Shown one piece after another: positions 42,998 through 52,382 of a stretch of 54,695 bases of DNA. Every line of letters starts with the position of its first letter. Position 1 is the stretch's first letter. Below the pieces are notes generated by a model. It was not told where the DNA came from. It ran no database searches and was given only the letters and a program-made list of their open reading frames with translations. The position numbers and the translations under genes are program-made. Source of the stretch: JANPBY01 sp963851405 (GTDB lineage Bacteria; Actinomycetota; Actinomycetes; DATJPE01). The stretch spans positions 1 through 54,695 of the forward strand of contig CAWKPB010000002.1 of the NCBI GenBank assembly GCA_963851405.1, given 5' to 3'.

Positions 42998-44411
42998 TTC
43001 TTGCGTCGGCTCCGGTCGCCGGACTTGCCGTGGTAGCCGTTGTACTGGTCGTAGTAGCCGCTGCCGGCGTCGCGGCGTCGAGACGCGGTTGAGCACGACT
43101 CCGAGCGCCCTGGCGCCGACGGTCCCGAGGTTGTCCAGGGCCGTGCTGAGCTGGGTGTCCAGGGTCTTGCCCGAAGACACCACGATCAGGGCGCCGTCGG
43201 CACTGCCGGAGAGCACGGCGGCATCGGTGACTGGCAGCAGCGGCGGAGCATCGATGAGCACCAGCGCGTCCGCGGACAGCTTCTGCAGCAGCTCGTACAT
43301 CACCTGGGAACCGAGCAGCTCGCTCGGGTTGGGCGGGATCGCCCCGGCCCCAAGGATGCGCAGGTTGGGGTGCTGCGGAGTCGGCTGAAGTGCGTCTTCG
43401 ACGCGGGATCCGGCCGGCCAGCACATCGGTGAGCCCGACTCCTTCAACAAGCCCGAACAGGGTGGCCACGGTTGGGCGGCGTAGGTCGCCGTCGATGAGC
43501 ACGACCTTTTGGCCGGTGGAGTCGATGGCTGCGGCCAGGTTGGCCGCCACGGTCGACTTGCCGTCGCCGGCCATCGGGCTGGTGATCACGACGATGCGCG
43601 GCGGGTTGTCGATGTTCATGTACATCAAGTTGGTGCGCAGCTTGCGAAACGCCTCGGATGCCGCACCGGTGGTCTCAGTGACCACCTCTTCGTCGACGGC
43701 GATGTGGGCCTGCCCCTTCGAGTCCTTGGCGAGCACCTTGGCCACGGGTACGCCGCCGACGACGGCGATGGGGAACCGGGACTCGACGTCCTCCTTGGTG
43801 CGCAGCTTGCGGTCGACGCTGTGCCGCGCCATCGCGTAGCCGAAGGCCAGCCCGAGCCCGAGGACTGCTCCCAACATGAGGTTGAGCCTGGGGTTGGGGG
43901 AGGCCGGGGCCGTGGGCAGGGCTGCCGACTCGATGGGGAGCACCTGGGGGACGCCGACGGTGCCCGAGCCGTTCGGGTCCTCGATCCGCTGCACCTGGGT
44001 CGCCAGCGCGCGAACCCAGGCGTCGGCCAGCTGTTGGGCCTCGCGAGGCGTGGCGGCCGAGGCCGAGATCTTCAGCAGCACGGTGTCCTTCGGCTGCGTG
44101 ACCGAGATGGCGCCCACCAAGCCGGCCGGGCTGGCGTCGAGTCCGAGCTCGTCGATGACCGCCTGGGCGGTGGCGCGGCTGGTGGCGACATCCACATAGG
44201 ACGTGGCCCGGGACTTCGCCAGCTGGTCGTTGACCGACCCGAGCGCTGGGTTGTCCGCCGGACCCGTCGACACGAAGCCGTTGGCGTCGGCGGTGTACAC
44301 CTTGGGTTGGGTCAGGGTGTAGGCGTAGGCGATGGCCACGACGAGCACGACGAGCGCCAGCATGCCGAGCCAGTACCTACGCAGCAGCCGCCCGTAGTCC
44401 CCGAGTTCCAT
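42994..44411 (-). CDS. Wzz/BY-kinase (chain-length regulator and tyrosine autokinase), two frameshifts
   Basis: ATG 44411 opens LGDYGRLLRRYWLGMLALVV, a Wzz-type N-terminus with its first transmembrane helix. A second helix is NLMLGAVLGLGLAFGYAMA. The kinase domain follows with EAFRKLRTNLMYMN, Walker A SPMAGDGKST and Walker A' VVLIDGDLRRP. After a shift near 43410, DALVLIDAPPLLPVTDAAVL (Walker B) and VVSSGKTLDTQLS continue. After another shift near 43080 a tyrosine-bearing tail appears (GSGYYDQYNGYHGKSGDRSR) ending at 42994. Tail tyrosines are the usual autophosphorylation sites. It controls polymer export and length. Confidence 0.82.
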
Positions 44412-44495
44412 GGCGTGGTGAGTCCCCTTGAGCGGGCGGCTGGGCACCCCTCGGCCGGAAGGGTGGGCGTAAACGTCAAAGTCTACATTGAGTGA

Positions 44496-45317
44496 GTGAC
44501 CGTCACTGGCCGTATGCGCGAGCCCTTGGTGGCGCTGAATCTGCTCGGAACGCGGGTCGACATCGCGGTGAGTGGCAGCGGAGCCCAGCGGCTGGCGGAC
44601 ACGATCTCAGAGGCTTGGGAGCGGTGCCTTGCTGATCCCGAGGGTTCGCCGGCCGCGACGGTCGTGGAGCTGCTCCTCGACGACGACGACGAAGTGGTCA
44701 GCGGCGCGAGGGAGCGCTCAGTGCTGGCCGGTTCGGACGAGTTGCGCCTGATGCACACCCTGTCGTCGCATCTCACGGTCACCGCTATCGCCGCTCGACT
44801 CGGCGAGTTGTGGATGCTGCACGCATGCGCCCTGGCCGACCCCGTGACCGGGGCCACAGTCGTCCTGGTCGGGCCATCGGGCGCAGGCAAGACCACCGTG
44901 GCCGCCACCCTGGGGCGGCACCTGGGCTACCTCACCGATGAGACGGCGGCCATCGAGTCAGATGGGACGCTCCTGCCCTACCCGAAGCCCCTTTCGGTCC
45001 TCGTCGGCGGCAAGGGACCGAAGCGCCAGGAGTCTCCGACGAAGTTGGGCCTCCTGGACGCTCCGGCCACGCCCTGGCTCGCCGCGATCGCACTGCTGGA
45101 CCGGACCGGCACCGGCGACCCGTCGGTCGAATCAGTCCGGACCGTGGAGGCGCTACCGGCTCTGGCGGAGCAGACCTCTGCGCTGCAACTGCTCGACCGC
45201 CCCCTTCACCTGGTGGCTGGGCACTTGGATCGCACCGGCGGCCTGCGCCGCGTCACCTACCGCGAGTCGGAAGACCTCCTCCCTGTGGTGGCTGAACTGA
45301 TCGAGGGCGCGACATGA
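44496..45317 (+). CDS. HprK-related kinase
   Basis: 273 residues from a GTG at 44496. Walker A is GPSGAGKTT (126-134), preceded by LWMLHACALADPVTGATVVL, the strand-loop seen in HPr kinase-like proteins. LGYLTDETAAIESDGTLLPY follows, and its Asp-Glu pair matches the conserved acidic site downstream of the P-loop. The protein lacks the N-terminal domain of true HPr kinases, so it belongs to the HprK-related group associated with PqqD-like proteins and NTP_transf_5 nucleotidyltransferases. The phosphorylated target is unknown. It is divergent from the BY-kinase and overlaps the next gene by 4 bases. Confidence 0.78.
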   Translation: MTVTGRMREPLVALNLLGTRVDIAVSGSGAQRLADTISEAWERCLADPEGSPAATVVELLLDDDDEVVSGARERSVLAGSDELRLMHTLSSHLTVTAIAARLGELWMLHACALADPVTGATVVLVGPSGAGKTTVAATLGRHLGYLTDETAAIESDGTLLPYPKPLSVLVGGKGPKRQESPTKLGLLDAPATPWLAAIALLDRTGTGDPSVESVRTVEALPALAEQTSALQLLDRPLHLVAGHLDRTGGLRRVTYRESEDLLPVVAELIEGAT

Positions 45318-45589
45318 GGGTCCGACGGCTGCCTGTCGTTGACGAGTACCTCGAGGGCGACGAACTCGTCGTGTTTGCAGAGGGACGGGTGGTGGCCCTG
45401 TCGGAGCTCGCCACGGCCGCCCTGCTTTCGTTCGGGTCAGAGTGGGCCGAGGACACAGTCGTCGCTGCGGACCTGGTCTCCAGGTTCGGCGAGCCAGCCG
45501 AGGGCACGGACCCGATGGTGTTGACGCAGACGACCCTGGAATCCCTCGCCACGATGCGCATCGTGGAGTGCGACTACCCGTCTGACTAG
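45314..45589 (+). CDS. PqqD-like small protein paired with the HprK-related kinase
   Basis: A 91-residue protein: VRRLPVVDEYLEGDELVVFA, EGRVVALSELATAALLSFGS, a variable middle, then LTQTTLESLATMRIVE. The D-x-L-V-V-F strand, the R-V-V-A-L-S-E-L-A helix start and overall size match the PqqD-like proteins that accompany HprK-related kinases. PqqD folds bind leader peptides. It is translationally coupled to the kinase (ATGA overlap) and unbroken, unlike the PqqD-like gene at 42711-42997. Partner and peptide are unknown. Confidence 0.62.
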   Translation: MRVRRLPVVDEYLEGDELVVFAEGRVVALSELATAALLSFGSEWAEDTVVAADLVSRFGEPAEGTDPMVLTQTTLESLATMRIVECDYPSD

Positions 45590-45615
45590 CCGTCTGAAGG
45601 GCTGGAAGGTGGCCC

Positions 45616-45632
45616 AGCGACCGGTACAGTCG
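45616..45632 (+). promoter_or_regulatory. Shared upstream motif of the first Tat-exported paralogue
   Basis: AGCGACCGGTACAGTCG matches 46321-46337 at 15 of 17 bases. TACAGT resembles a -10 box and lies about 58 bases before the ATG/GTG start region of the gene at 45688. Confidence 0.5.
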
Positions 45633-45687
45633 GAGAACGGCGTGACCGATGTGACTTGACAGATGCGATGACTCGGGAGGGGGTGCT

Positions 45688-46260
45688 GTGAACGAACAGA
45701 AGGGGCTTTCCCCGGACCAACGCACCGGCCAGCGTCACCTCAGTCGCCGGACCGTGCTGCGCACAGCGGCCCACGCCGCGTGGGTCGTACCCGCGATCCA
45801 GGTGGTGGGACTAGCGCCTGCATTCGCCGCGGCCTCCGACGTGCTGCTGCTTACTCCCGCTTCTTCCGGCCAGTGGACAAACAACCGAAAGTCCATGACT
45901 GCGAGCGTTCCGGTCAAGAACAACAGCACGACCGACCCAACAGTCGCCCTTCAGCTGACCGTCACCTTCCCCAACCTCTACGTGGGGAGCAGCGGCACCC
46001 TGACGATCTCGGCAGTGACAGGCGGGTGGGCGGCCAGCGCTGTCACCTATCCAGTCACTGGAGGTACCCGTACGGCCAGGGTCGTATTTACCGCCGCCAC
46101 TCAGTTGGTCACGGGAGCGTCGTCCACCTTGGGGTTCACGGCCACCCAGACCGAGAAACTGAAGAAGGCAGACGTTCAGGGGGCCGGCGACACGATTGCG
46201 GTGCAAGCGACTGCTACCGGCTTCATCGGCGCCAGCACGACGTTCAACCCGGCTGCCTAG
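45688..46260 (+). CDS. Tat-exported surface protein (first of two paralogues)
   Basis: A 190-residue protein with a twin-arginine signal (LSRRTVLRTAAHAAWVVPAI ... APAFAAA), then a Ser/Thr-rich beta-sandwich-like mature domain. VPVKNNSTTDPTVALQLTVT and FPNLYVG recur in the downstream paralogue (NNNSTTDATNGLQLTLIFPN). No catalytic motif is seen. The mature part has no cysteine and looks like a structural or adhesive domain. It starts with GTG. The pair lies directly behind the HprK-related kinase and PqqD-like genes, so it could be a client of that module, but this is only positional evidence. Confidence 0.68.
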   Translation: MNEQKGLSPDQRTGQRHLSRRTVLRTAAHAAWVVPAIQVVGLAPAFAAASDVLLLTPASSGQWTNNRKSMTASVPVKNNSTTDPTVALQLTVTFPNLYVGSSGTLTISAVTGGWAASAVTYPVTGGTRTARVVFTAATQLVTGASSTLGFTATQTEKLKKADVQGAGDTIAVQATATGFIGASTTFNPAA

Positions 46261-46320
46261 CCTCATCCCCTCGCGGGCAACGCCCTGACGGCGTCCCGCT
46301 GGTCATCGACCGCGGGCTCG

Positions 46321-46337
46321 AGCGTCCGATACAGTCG
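46321..46337 (+). promoter_or_regulatory. Shared upstream motif of the second Tat-exported paralogue
   Basis: AGCGTCCGATACAGTCG, 15 of 17 identical to 45616-45632, lies about 51 bases upstream of the ATG at 46386. Its conservation suggests that gene and promoter were duplicated together or that both are read by the same factor. Confidence 0.5.
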
Positions 46338-46385
46338 CGACTGCACGTAGTTGGGGCGACTGAGTTCGCGAGTGAGGCGACGACG

Positions 46386-47029
46386 ATGGAGAACGGCCAC
46401 GTGGACGACGAAACCAAGGTGACCGCCGGAAGATCGCTCTGGCCGCAGCCCCGTCAGCCGCCGAACCGTTCTTCGCGCTGGGCTCCACGCCGCGTGGGTC
46501 GTGCCCACGGTCCAGTTTGTCGTCCGCGGCGCCCGCCTTCGCCGCCGCCTCCGACCCCCTGCAGATCACGGGTGCCTGGGGCTTTTGGACGCGGAACGCG
46601 CCCCCAACCAGCGACTACATGACGGCGAACCTGTCGGTGAACAACAACAGCACGACGGATGCGACCAATGGGCTGCAACTGACGTTGATCTTCCCGAATC
46701 TTTATGTGTACGGGGCATCCACCCCGGGCGGCTCAAACACAAACCAGGCGCTCACTTTCTCCAACATCACCAGCGGCTGGGGAGCGCCGGTGAGGACCTA
46801 CACAGGGTCGGGCACGAACCGCAAGGCGACGGTTGTGTTCACACCTTCGGTGCAGATTCCAATTGGTGGTTCTCTCGCCCTCACCTTCAGGGCGATCACG
46901 ACCACCAATGTGACGATTGGCATCTCCATCGGTACGACAGACACCATCACCCCCATCACCGCCACCGCTAAGGCCGCCAATGGCAGCGATTTCGTACCGG
47001 GCGTGGGCTCGTTGAACCCCTTCATCTGA
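46386..47029 (+). CDS. Tat-exported surface protein (second paralogue), frameshifts in the signal region
   Basis: ATG 46386 opens ENGHVDDETKVTAGRSLWPQ. After a shift near 46460 the twin-arginine signal appears (SRRTVLRAGLHAAWVVPTVQ). After another near 46530 the rest follows (SSAAPAFAAASDPLQITGAW to the stop at 47029). The mature domain shares NNNSTTDATNGLQLTLIFPN with the first paralogue and is otherwise diverged, with a Thr-rich end (TITPITATAKAANGSDF). The intact mature frame starts at about 46517. Function is unknown, probably a surface protein. Confidence 0.62.
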
Positions 47030-47069
47030 TGTCTGTGGCCAATCCACTGACCAGTGGATCGGCCCGAGG

Positions 47070-47875
47070 TTAGTTGCCTCTGCGCAGGCCCGGCTGATGG
47101 GCGGCCGCCACGAGGAATCTTGGGTTGCCCCAGAGGTACCGCTTGGCCAGCCTGTCGAGGTTCGGACGCCAGGCGGAAGGCCCACTCGGTCCCGGACTTC
47201 TGCATCCAGATCGGCGCCTGCGGCTTGACGCCGGCGAGGAAGTCGAACGCCGCACCGACGGCCATCGCGACAACCGGGAGCGAGGCCGCCAGTCGGGCGA
47301 CCTCCCAGTCCTGTTTGGGCGTGCCGAGGCCGACCCACACGATGGTCGCGCCCGAGTCGCGGATGCGGGCGTCCTGGTCGGCCACCTCGCTCGGCTGACA
47401 GCACCCGGAACGGCGGGCTCTCGGCGCCGACCACGATGGCCGCCGGCCAGCGCTCCGCGATCGCCGACTGCAGCGACCGCGAGCGTCTCCGGCGAGCCAC
47501 CCAGCAGGTAGTGCCGTGGCCCTTCCTGCCCGGAGGCGTCGAAGCACGGCCTCCATGACGTCGGGGCCGTAGACGCGATCCCACGACCCAGGCCACGTCC
47601 GGGTAGGCGCGCCGCCCGACCCACGCCACGGGCACCCCGTCGGTGAATACGACCGAGTCGGGCCGGGCCAGCAAGCGCCGCGTACGTCGGCCTCGGAGTC
47701 GGCCAGCGCGACGGTGTAGGCGTTCGCGAAGTGAACGGCGACGCCGCGTTCTTCCGGCCCCGATCGCCCGGCCGAGTCCAGACGACCGCTCCGGACGGCA
47801 TCCTGGAACGTCGCCACCCGGAAGGGCACCGGACCCGACGCGCCGGGTCGGCAGCGAGAGCAGCGGCAGGTTCAC
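47070..47875 (-). CDS. WecG/TagA/CpsF-family glycosyltransferase, several frameshifts
   Basis: GTG 47875 opens NLPLLSLPTRRVGSG, then across shifts AVHFANAYTVALADSEADVR, DSVVFTDGVPVAWVGRR, HYLLGGSPETL, VWVGLGTPKQDWEVARL and AVGAAFDFLAGVKPQAPIWM. GxPKQ and the FDFLAG region are family hallmarks. It ends at 47070 (RYLWGNPRFLVAAAHQ). Family members add N-acetylmannosamine-type or similar sugars to lipid-linked intermediates during teichoic-acid or exopolysaccharide synthesis. The start overlaps the fcl stop by 4 bases. At least four one-base shifts are needed. Confidence 0.75.
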
Positions 47876-48845
47876 GCGGCGGACGCGCCGTTCTCCAGGT
47901 ACCACTCGGTAGGTGGCGGCGATGCCCGTCGCGCAGGCCGATCTGCGGCTGCCCAGCCGAGCGCCCGCCAGCCGCGACACGTCGAGCAGCTTGCGGGGCG
48001 TGCCGTCAGGCTTGGAGGTGTCCCACACGATCTCGCCGGTGTAGCCGACGACCTCGGCGATCAGTCGTCGGCGAGCTCCCGGATGCGTGACGTCCTCACC
48101 CGTGCCCACGTTGATGGTCAGGTCGGAGTCGTAGTGGCGCAGCAGGTGCAGGACGGCGTCGGCGAGGTCGTCGACGTGCAGGAACTCGCGGCGCGGTGAG
48201 CCCGGTGCCCCACAGCGTCACCGGGCCACCGGACGCCTTGGCCTCGTGGAACTTGCGGATCATCGCCGGCAGCACGTGCGACGTCGTCGAGGTCGAAGTT
48301 GTCGCCCGGCCCGTACAGGTTGGTGGGCATCGCCGAGATCCAGCGCCGGCCGTACTGCTGCGCGGTAGGACTTGATGGCGATGATCCCGGCGATCTTGGC
48401 GATCGCGTAGGCGTCGTTGGTGGGCTCGAGCGGCCCGGTGAGCAGCGAGGACTCGGGGATCGGCTGCGGCGCGAGCTTCGGGTAGATGCACGAGGAGCCG
48501 AGGAACAGCAGCCGCTCGACGTCGGCGGCGTGGGCGGCCTCGAACAGGTTGGTCTGGATCCGCAGGTTGTCGTTGAGGAAGTCCACGGGGTAGGTGGAGT
48601 TGGCCAGGATCCCGCCGACCTTGGCGGCGGCCAGGACGACCACGGCTGGCCGCGTCGGCGAGCACGGCGTCGAAGGTGGCGTCGCGGTCGCGCAGGTCCA
48701 CCTCGGTCGAGCGCCAGCCGACCAGGTTGGTGAACCCCTCGGCCGTCGAGCCGTCGCCACACCGCCGAACCGACAAGCCCGCTGTGCCCGGCCACGTAGA
48801 CCGGTGCGTCGAGTCGATGGGGTCCAGTGTCGCATGCGGATCCAT
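47872..48845 (-). CDS. fcl: GDP-L-fucose synthase, several frameshifts
   Basis: ATG 48845. Pieces in different frames give AGHSGLVGSAVWRRLDG, FTNLVGWRSTEVDLRDRDA, PVDFLNDNLRIQTNLFEAAH, LLFLGSSCIYPKLAPQPIPE, DAYAIAKIAGIIAIKSYR (active-site Y-x3-K) and MPTNLYGPGDNF, ending YLENGASAA at 47872. This epimerase/reductase turns GDP-4-keto-6-deoxymannose into GDP-L-fucose, directly after Gmd, which is encoded divergently 90 bases away. All expected motifs survive in order, at normal total length (about 320 residues), which argues for an intact gene obscured by sequence errors. Confidence 0.82.
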
Positions 48846-48935
48846 CGCGACTGCCCTGCCGTTGTCGTCCGTTGGACTATCGGCCAGCACTGGGTGCGCA
48901 GTCGGATCCTCGGGCGAGGGACCGATGGTCGGGCG

Positions 48936-49935
48936 ATGAGGAGCCAGATGGTCGACGCAAGGTCGCCCTGATCACGGGGATCACCGGCCAGGACGGCTCG
49001 TACCTGGCCGAGCTGCTGCTGGACAAGGGCTACACGGTCCACGGCCTGATCCGCCGGGCGTCGACGTTCAACACCGCGCGGATCGACCACCTCTACCAGG
49101 ACCCGCACGACCCGAACGCGAGGCTGTTCCTGCACTACGGCGACCTGACCGACGGCTCGCGGCTGGTGACCCTGATGGAGCGGATCCAGCCCACCGAGGT
49201 CTACCACCTGGCCGCGCAGTCGCACGTGCGGGTGTCAGCTTCGACGAGCCGGAGTTCACCGGCGACGTGACCGGCCTGGCGACCACCCGGCTCCTCGAGG
49301 CGATCCGCGAGTCGAAGGTGCCGGCCCGGTTCTACCAGGCGTCGAGCTCGGAGATGTTCGGCGCGACCCCGCCGCCGCAGGACGAGTCCACGCCGTTCTA
49401 CCCGCGCTCCCCGTACGGGGCGGCCAAGGTCTACTCGTACTGGATGACCCGCAACTACCGGGAGGCCTACGGGCTGTTCGCGACCAACGGGATCCTGTTC
49501 AACCACGAGTCCCCCCGCCGGGGTGAGACGTTCGTGACCCGCAAGATCACGATGGCGGTGGCGCGGATCGCCGCCGGGCTGCAGGAGCACCTGTACATGG
49601 GCAACATCGACGCGGCCCGGGACTGGGGGTACGCCAAGGAGTACGTCGAGGCGATGTGGCGGATGCTGCAGGCCGACGAGCCCGACGACTTCGTGATCGC
49701 CACCGGGACGTCGTACACGGTGCGCGACTTCCTGCAGATCGCGTTCGAGCACGCGGGCCTGGACTGGGAGAAGCACGTGCGCTTCGACGAGCGGTACCTG
49801 CGCCCGACCGAGGTGGACAACCTGATCGGGGATGCGTCGAAGGCGGCGGCGAAGCTGGGGTGGAAGCCGGAGACGCTGACGCCGGAGCTGGCGCGGTTGA
49901 TGGTGGATGCCGACATGGCGGCGTTGGTTTCGTGA
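48936..49935 (+). CDS. gmd: GDP-mannose 4,6-dehydratase, two frameshifts
   Basis: ATG 48936 (RSQMVD), then after a missing base near 48957 KVALITGITGQDGSYLAELL, the NADP Rossmann motif, and IRRASTFNTARIDHLY. After a missing base near 49230 come FYQASSSEMFGATPPPQDES, SPYGAAKVYSYWMTRNYREA (active-site Tyr/Lys) and RGETFVTRKITMAVARIAAG. Total about 333 residues, normal. It makes GDP-4-keto-6-deoxy-D-mannose, the substrate of Fcl encoded divergently. Together they supply GDP-L-fucose for the GT11 enzyme at 52.4 kb. Confidence 0.88.
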
Positions 49936-50011
49936 CGACCCGGTTGCTCGCTTCCACGAGTCCCGGCGTGCTCAGCATCTGCAGCCCTTTCGAGGGTGCG
50001 GTTGACCGCAC

Positions 50012-51251
50012 ATGAGTTCCGTGGGGGGTCTACTGGCTGGCCTCTTGCTGCTCGGATCGCTGACCGTTGTCCTGGGCCTGCTGGTGGGAGCATCGGTTCG
50101 ATGGCCAGTGCTTGCGTTCTTCTCGTTCGGCCTGCTCACGCTCGTTGGGCAGTGGCGCCAATCAGTGGCCGAGGCGGGTGCAATTGGACTTGGCACTCAA
50201 GTTGGATCCATCTGGTTCTCACTACTTGACCTGGCCACCGTGGTTCTCGCGATTTCGTTGCTGCTCATCGTCAGTCGAGCGGGTCCGGTGGAGTTCGACA
50301 GGGCCGGAAAAGCCACCCTTGCTTTGACCGGTCTGACCATTCTTGGTTTGGCTCATTGGGTGGCTTCCGAGGGACTGGAAGCCGGGACCAACGCTTGGCG
50401 CGACTGGATCTACGGGTTGGCCTTCTTCTGGTGGGGATACGTCGCCCTGAGGTCGAGGGCGTCGGGGCTTCGTGCTGCCCTAGTGGGGCTCGGGTGTGTC
50501 GCTGCGCTTGTGCAGGCTTTTGGATATATGTCCGCCGGATTCGTCCCGTTCTCTTCAGGCGTGCTGATCGACGGCGCGTACTTCGATCCGCGACCGATCC
50601 ACGCGCAGTCGGCTCTTCTGATGGTCGTTGGGCTGGCGGTGCTCCTTGTCGATGACGCGTGGAGTAGGCCGACTCGTCTGGTGCTAGCGGGCCTGCTGTC
50701 CTTCAGTGTCGTCATCTCCATGCACAGGTCTGTGTGGATCGCCTTTTTGCTTGTGCTGCTCATCGAGGTCGCGAGGGCTGATGCCGTTGACACCCAACGA
50801 CTCGTCCCTCGTTGGGTAGTTGTTGGCTTCTCATCCTTGCGGTACCGATCGCCATCAAAGTGTTTCGAGGGGCAGCGGCCCTGTCGGAGGCGTCGAGCAA
50901 TACCGACAACCTAGCGTGGCGCGAGGCCCTTTGGTCGGAGCGATTGGCAAGGCCCCGAGGCTTGGCAGAGTGGGTTCTGGGCGGGGTTGCCGTCCCGGAT
51001 TCCTCGCGTGACCTCGGCTCCTTTGTGGGGCACGAGCCACAACATGTACGTCGACATCCTAGATCGCTATGGCCTTGTTGGCCTCGCGCTCGTTGGAGTG
51101 CTCAGCCTCTCTGCGATTCAATACGCTCGACGGTCGGACGGTGCGCAGCTGAGGTCCATCGTTGCGATTCTCGGGTTCGGGATGTTCTATCCCTGGCCGG
51201 TCTGGTCGTGGAGCGTGCTGGGCGTGGCCGGTCACCAACAACGCAGCATGA
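50012..51251 (+). CDS. Wzy-like polysaccharide polymerase/ligase membrane protein, about three frameshifts
   Basis: ATG 50012 opens a highly hydrophobic protein with ten or more helices (LLAGLLLLGSLTVVLGLLVG, WPVLAFFSFGLLTLVG, LVLAGLLSFSVVISMHRSVW). RPIHAQSALLMVVGLAVLLV and SMHRSVWIAFLLVLL fit the O-antigen ligase/polymerase family. Shifts near 50820, 51000 and 51235 move the frame. The later parts are LILAVPIAIKVFRGAAALSE and HNMYVDILDRYGLVGLALVG, the latter a family-typical H-N-x-Y/L loop. It probably polymerises or ligates the repeat unit outside the membrane. Codon use is less GC-biased than in the housekeeping part of the window. Confidence 0.72.
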
Positions 51252-51296
51252 CCCGACGCCAGACTCGGGCTGTGAAATTAGGAAGGGGCTTTGGGC

Positions 51297-52382
51297 ATGA
51301 CCGCGCCGTCAGTACTGCTGGTGAACGGACCCACGCGGGACCGGAGGGGAACCCGGGTCACATTGACGCCCTGCGGGAACTTGTCATCGGTAGAGAGTTG
51401 GCTGGTCTGCAGGTTGTGCATGCGGGCACTCGCCGCGGCGAAATCGCAGAGGAGCGATCCCGTCGAGTTTGCGACGGAATAGCCTCCTCTAGCGCTGACG
51501 TCGTGCTCGTGCTGTCGATGAAGAACCTAGTTCAAGATATGGATGCCGCCGAGGTCGCCCTCGCCGGCCGTCCGGTCATCTACTGGGTAGGGGATCCTTG
51601 GGGGCCAGGCAAGAAGGTCAAGTCGGAGATGGCTGCCTGGCTCGAGGGATGGCCGCACTATGTATTCAGTGTGGGCGGGACGCCGCAGGTTCAGTTATTA
51701 CAATCTCACGGAGCCTCGACCGTTCATCACACCATTCACACCTATGACCATGTGCTCTTCAGTGGCTCTGAGCGCGGAAGGTGGGCGCTCCCCGACTCTA
51801 GGGTCGCGTTTGTTGGCAGCAACCTCAGCCGAATGCCGCTGGTATCCGGCCTGCCGGGTTCGATGGGGCGATGGCATCTTGTTGCTGCGCTGAAGCGACG
51901 GTACCGGGAGGACTTCCTCGTGGCGGGTCGAGGTTGGCCGAGAAGCGTGTCGGTTGGCCCCGTCAAGTTCGGTGAGCAGGATCAGTTCATTCAGCGCGCA
52001 AGGTTGCTTGCGAACTGGGACCACTACGCGGACATCGAGGCCTACACAAGCGATCGGCTGGTGATTGCGATGATCGCGGGACGTCCCCAAGTAACAACCC
52101 GGCACCCGAATATGTCGTGGCTCCCCGGTCCTAGTCATGGGCTCGATCCTCGAGTCGACCGTGGGTGCGGTGATTAAGCGCACCGTTGAACTACTCCAAG
52201 GTCGCGTGTCTCATTTGACCGAGTCCGGCCGTGCTGCGCACACATGGGCGCGCCACCGAGTGTCGCATCGTGAAGCGATGAGGCACATGCTCTCGACGGT
52301 GTTCCCAGAGCTTGAGCGCCCACCAGCGGACCCGTGGGACAACTTGCCCGGGCCTTGGGCCAAGGCGGCCACCGGTGGCTAG
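51297..52382 (+). CDS. Glycosyltransferase family 1/4-like protein, about two frameshifts
   Basis: ATG 51297 opens TAPSVLLVNGPTRDR. After a shift near 51340 the frame gives ALRELVIGRELAGLQVVHAG, GRPVIYWVGDPWGPGKKVKS, WPHYVFSVGGTPQVQLLQSH, RVAFVGSNLSRMPL and FIQRARLLANWDHYADIEAY, followed by SDRLVIAMIAGRPQVTTRHP. After a shift near 52135 a helical end appears (ESGRAAHTWARHRVSHREAM), typical of GT-B glycosyltransferase C-termini and recalling CgeB/DUF3880-type enzymes. Donor and acceptor are unknown. It overlaps the next gene. Confidence 0.62.
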
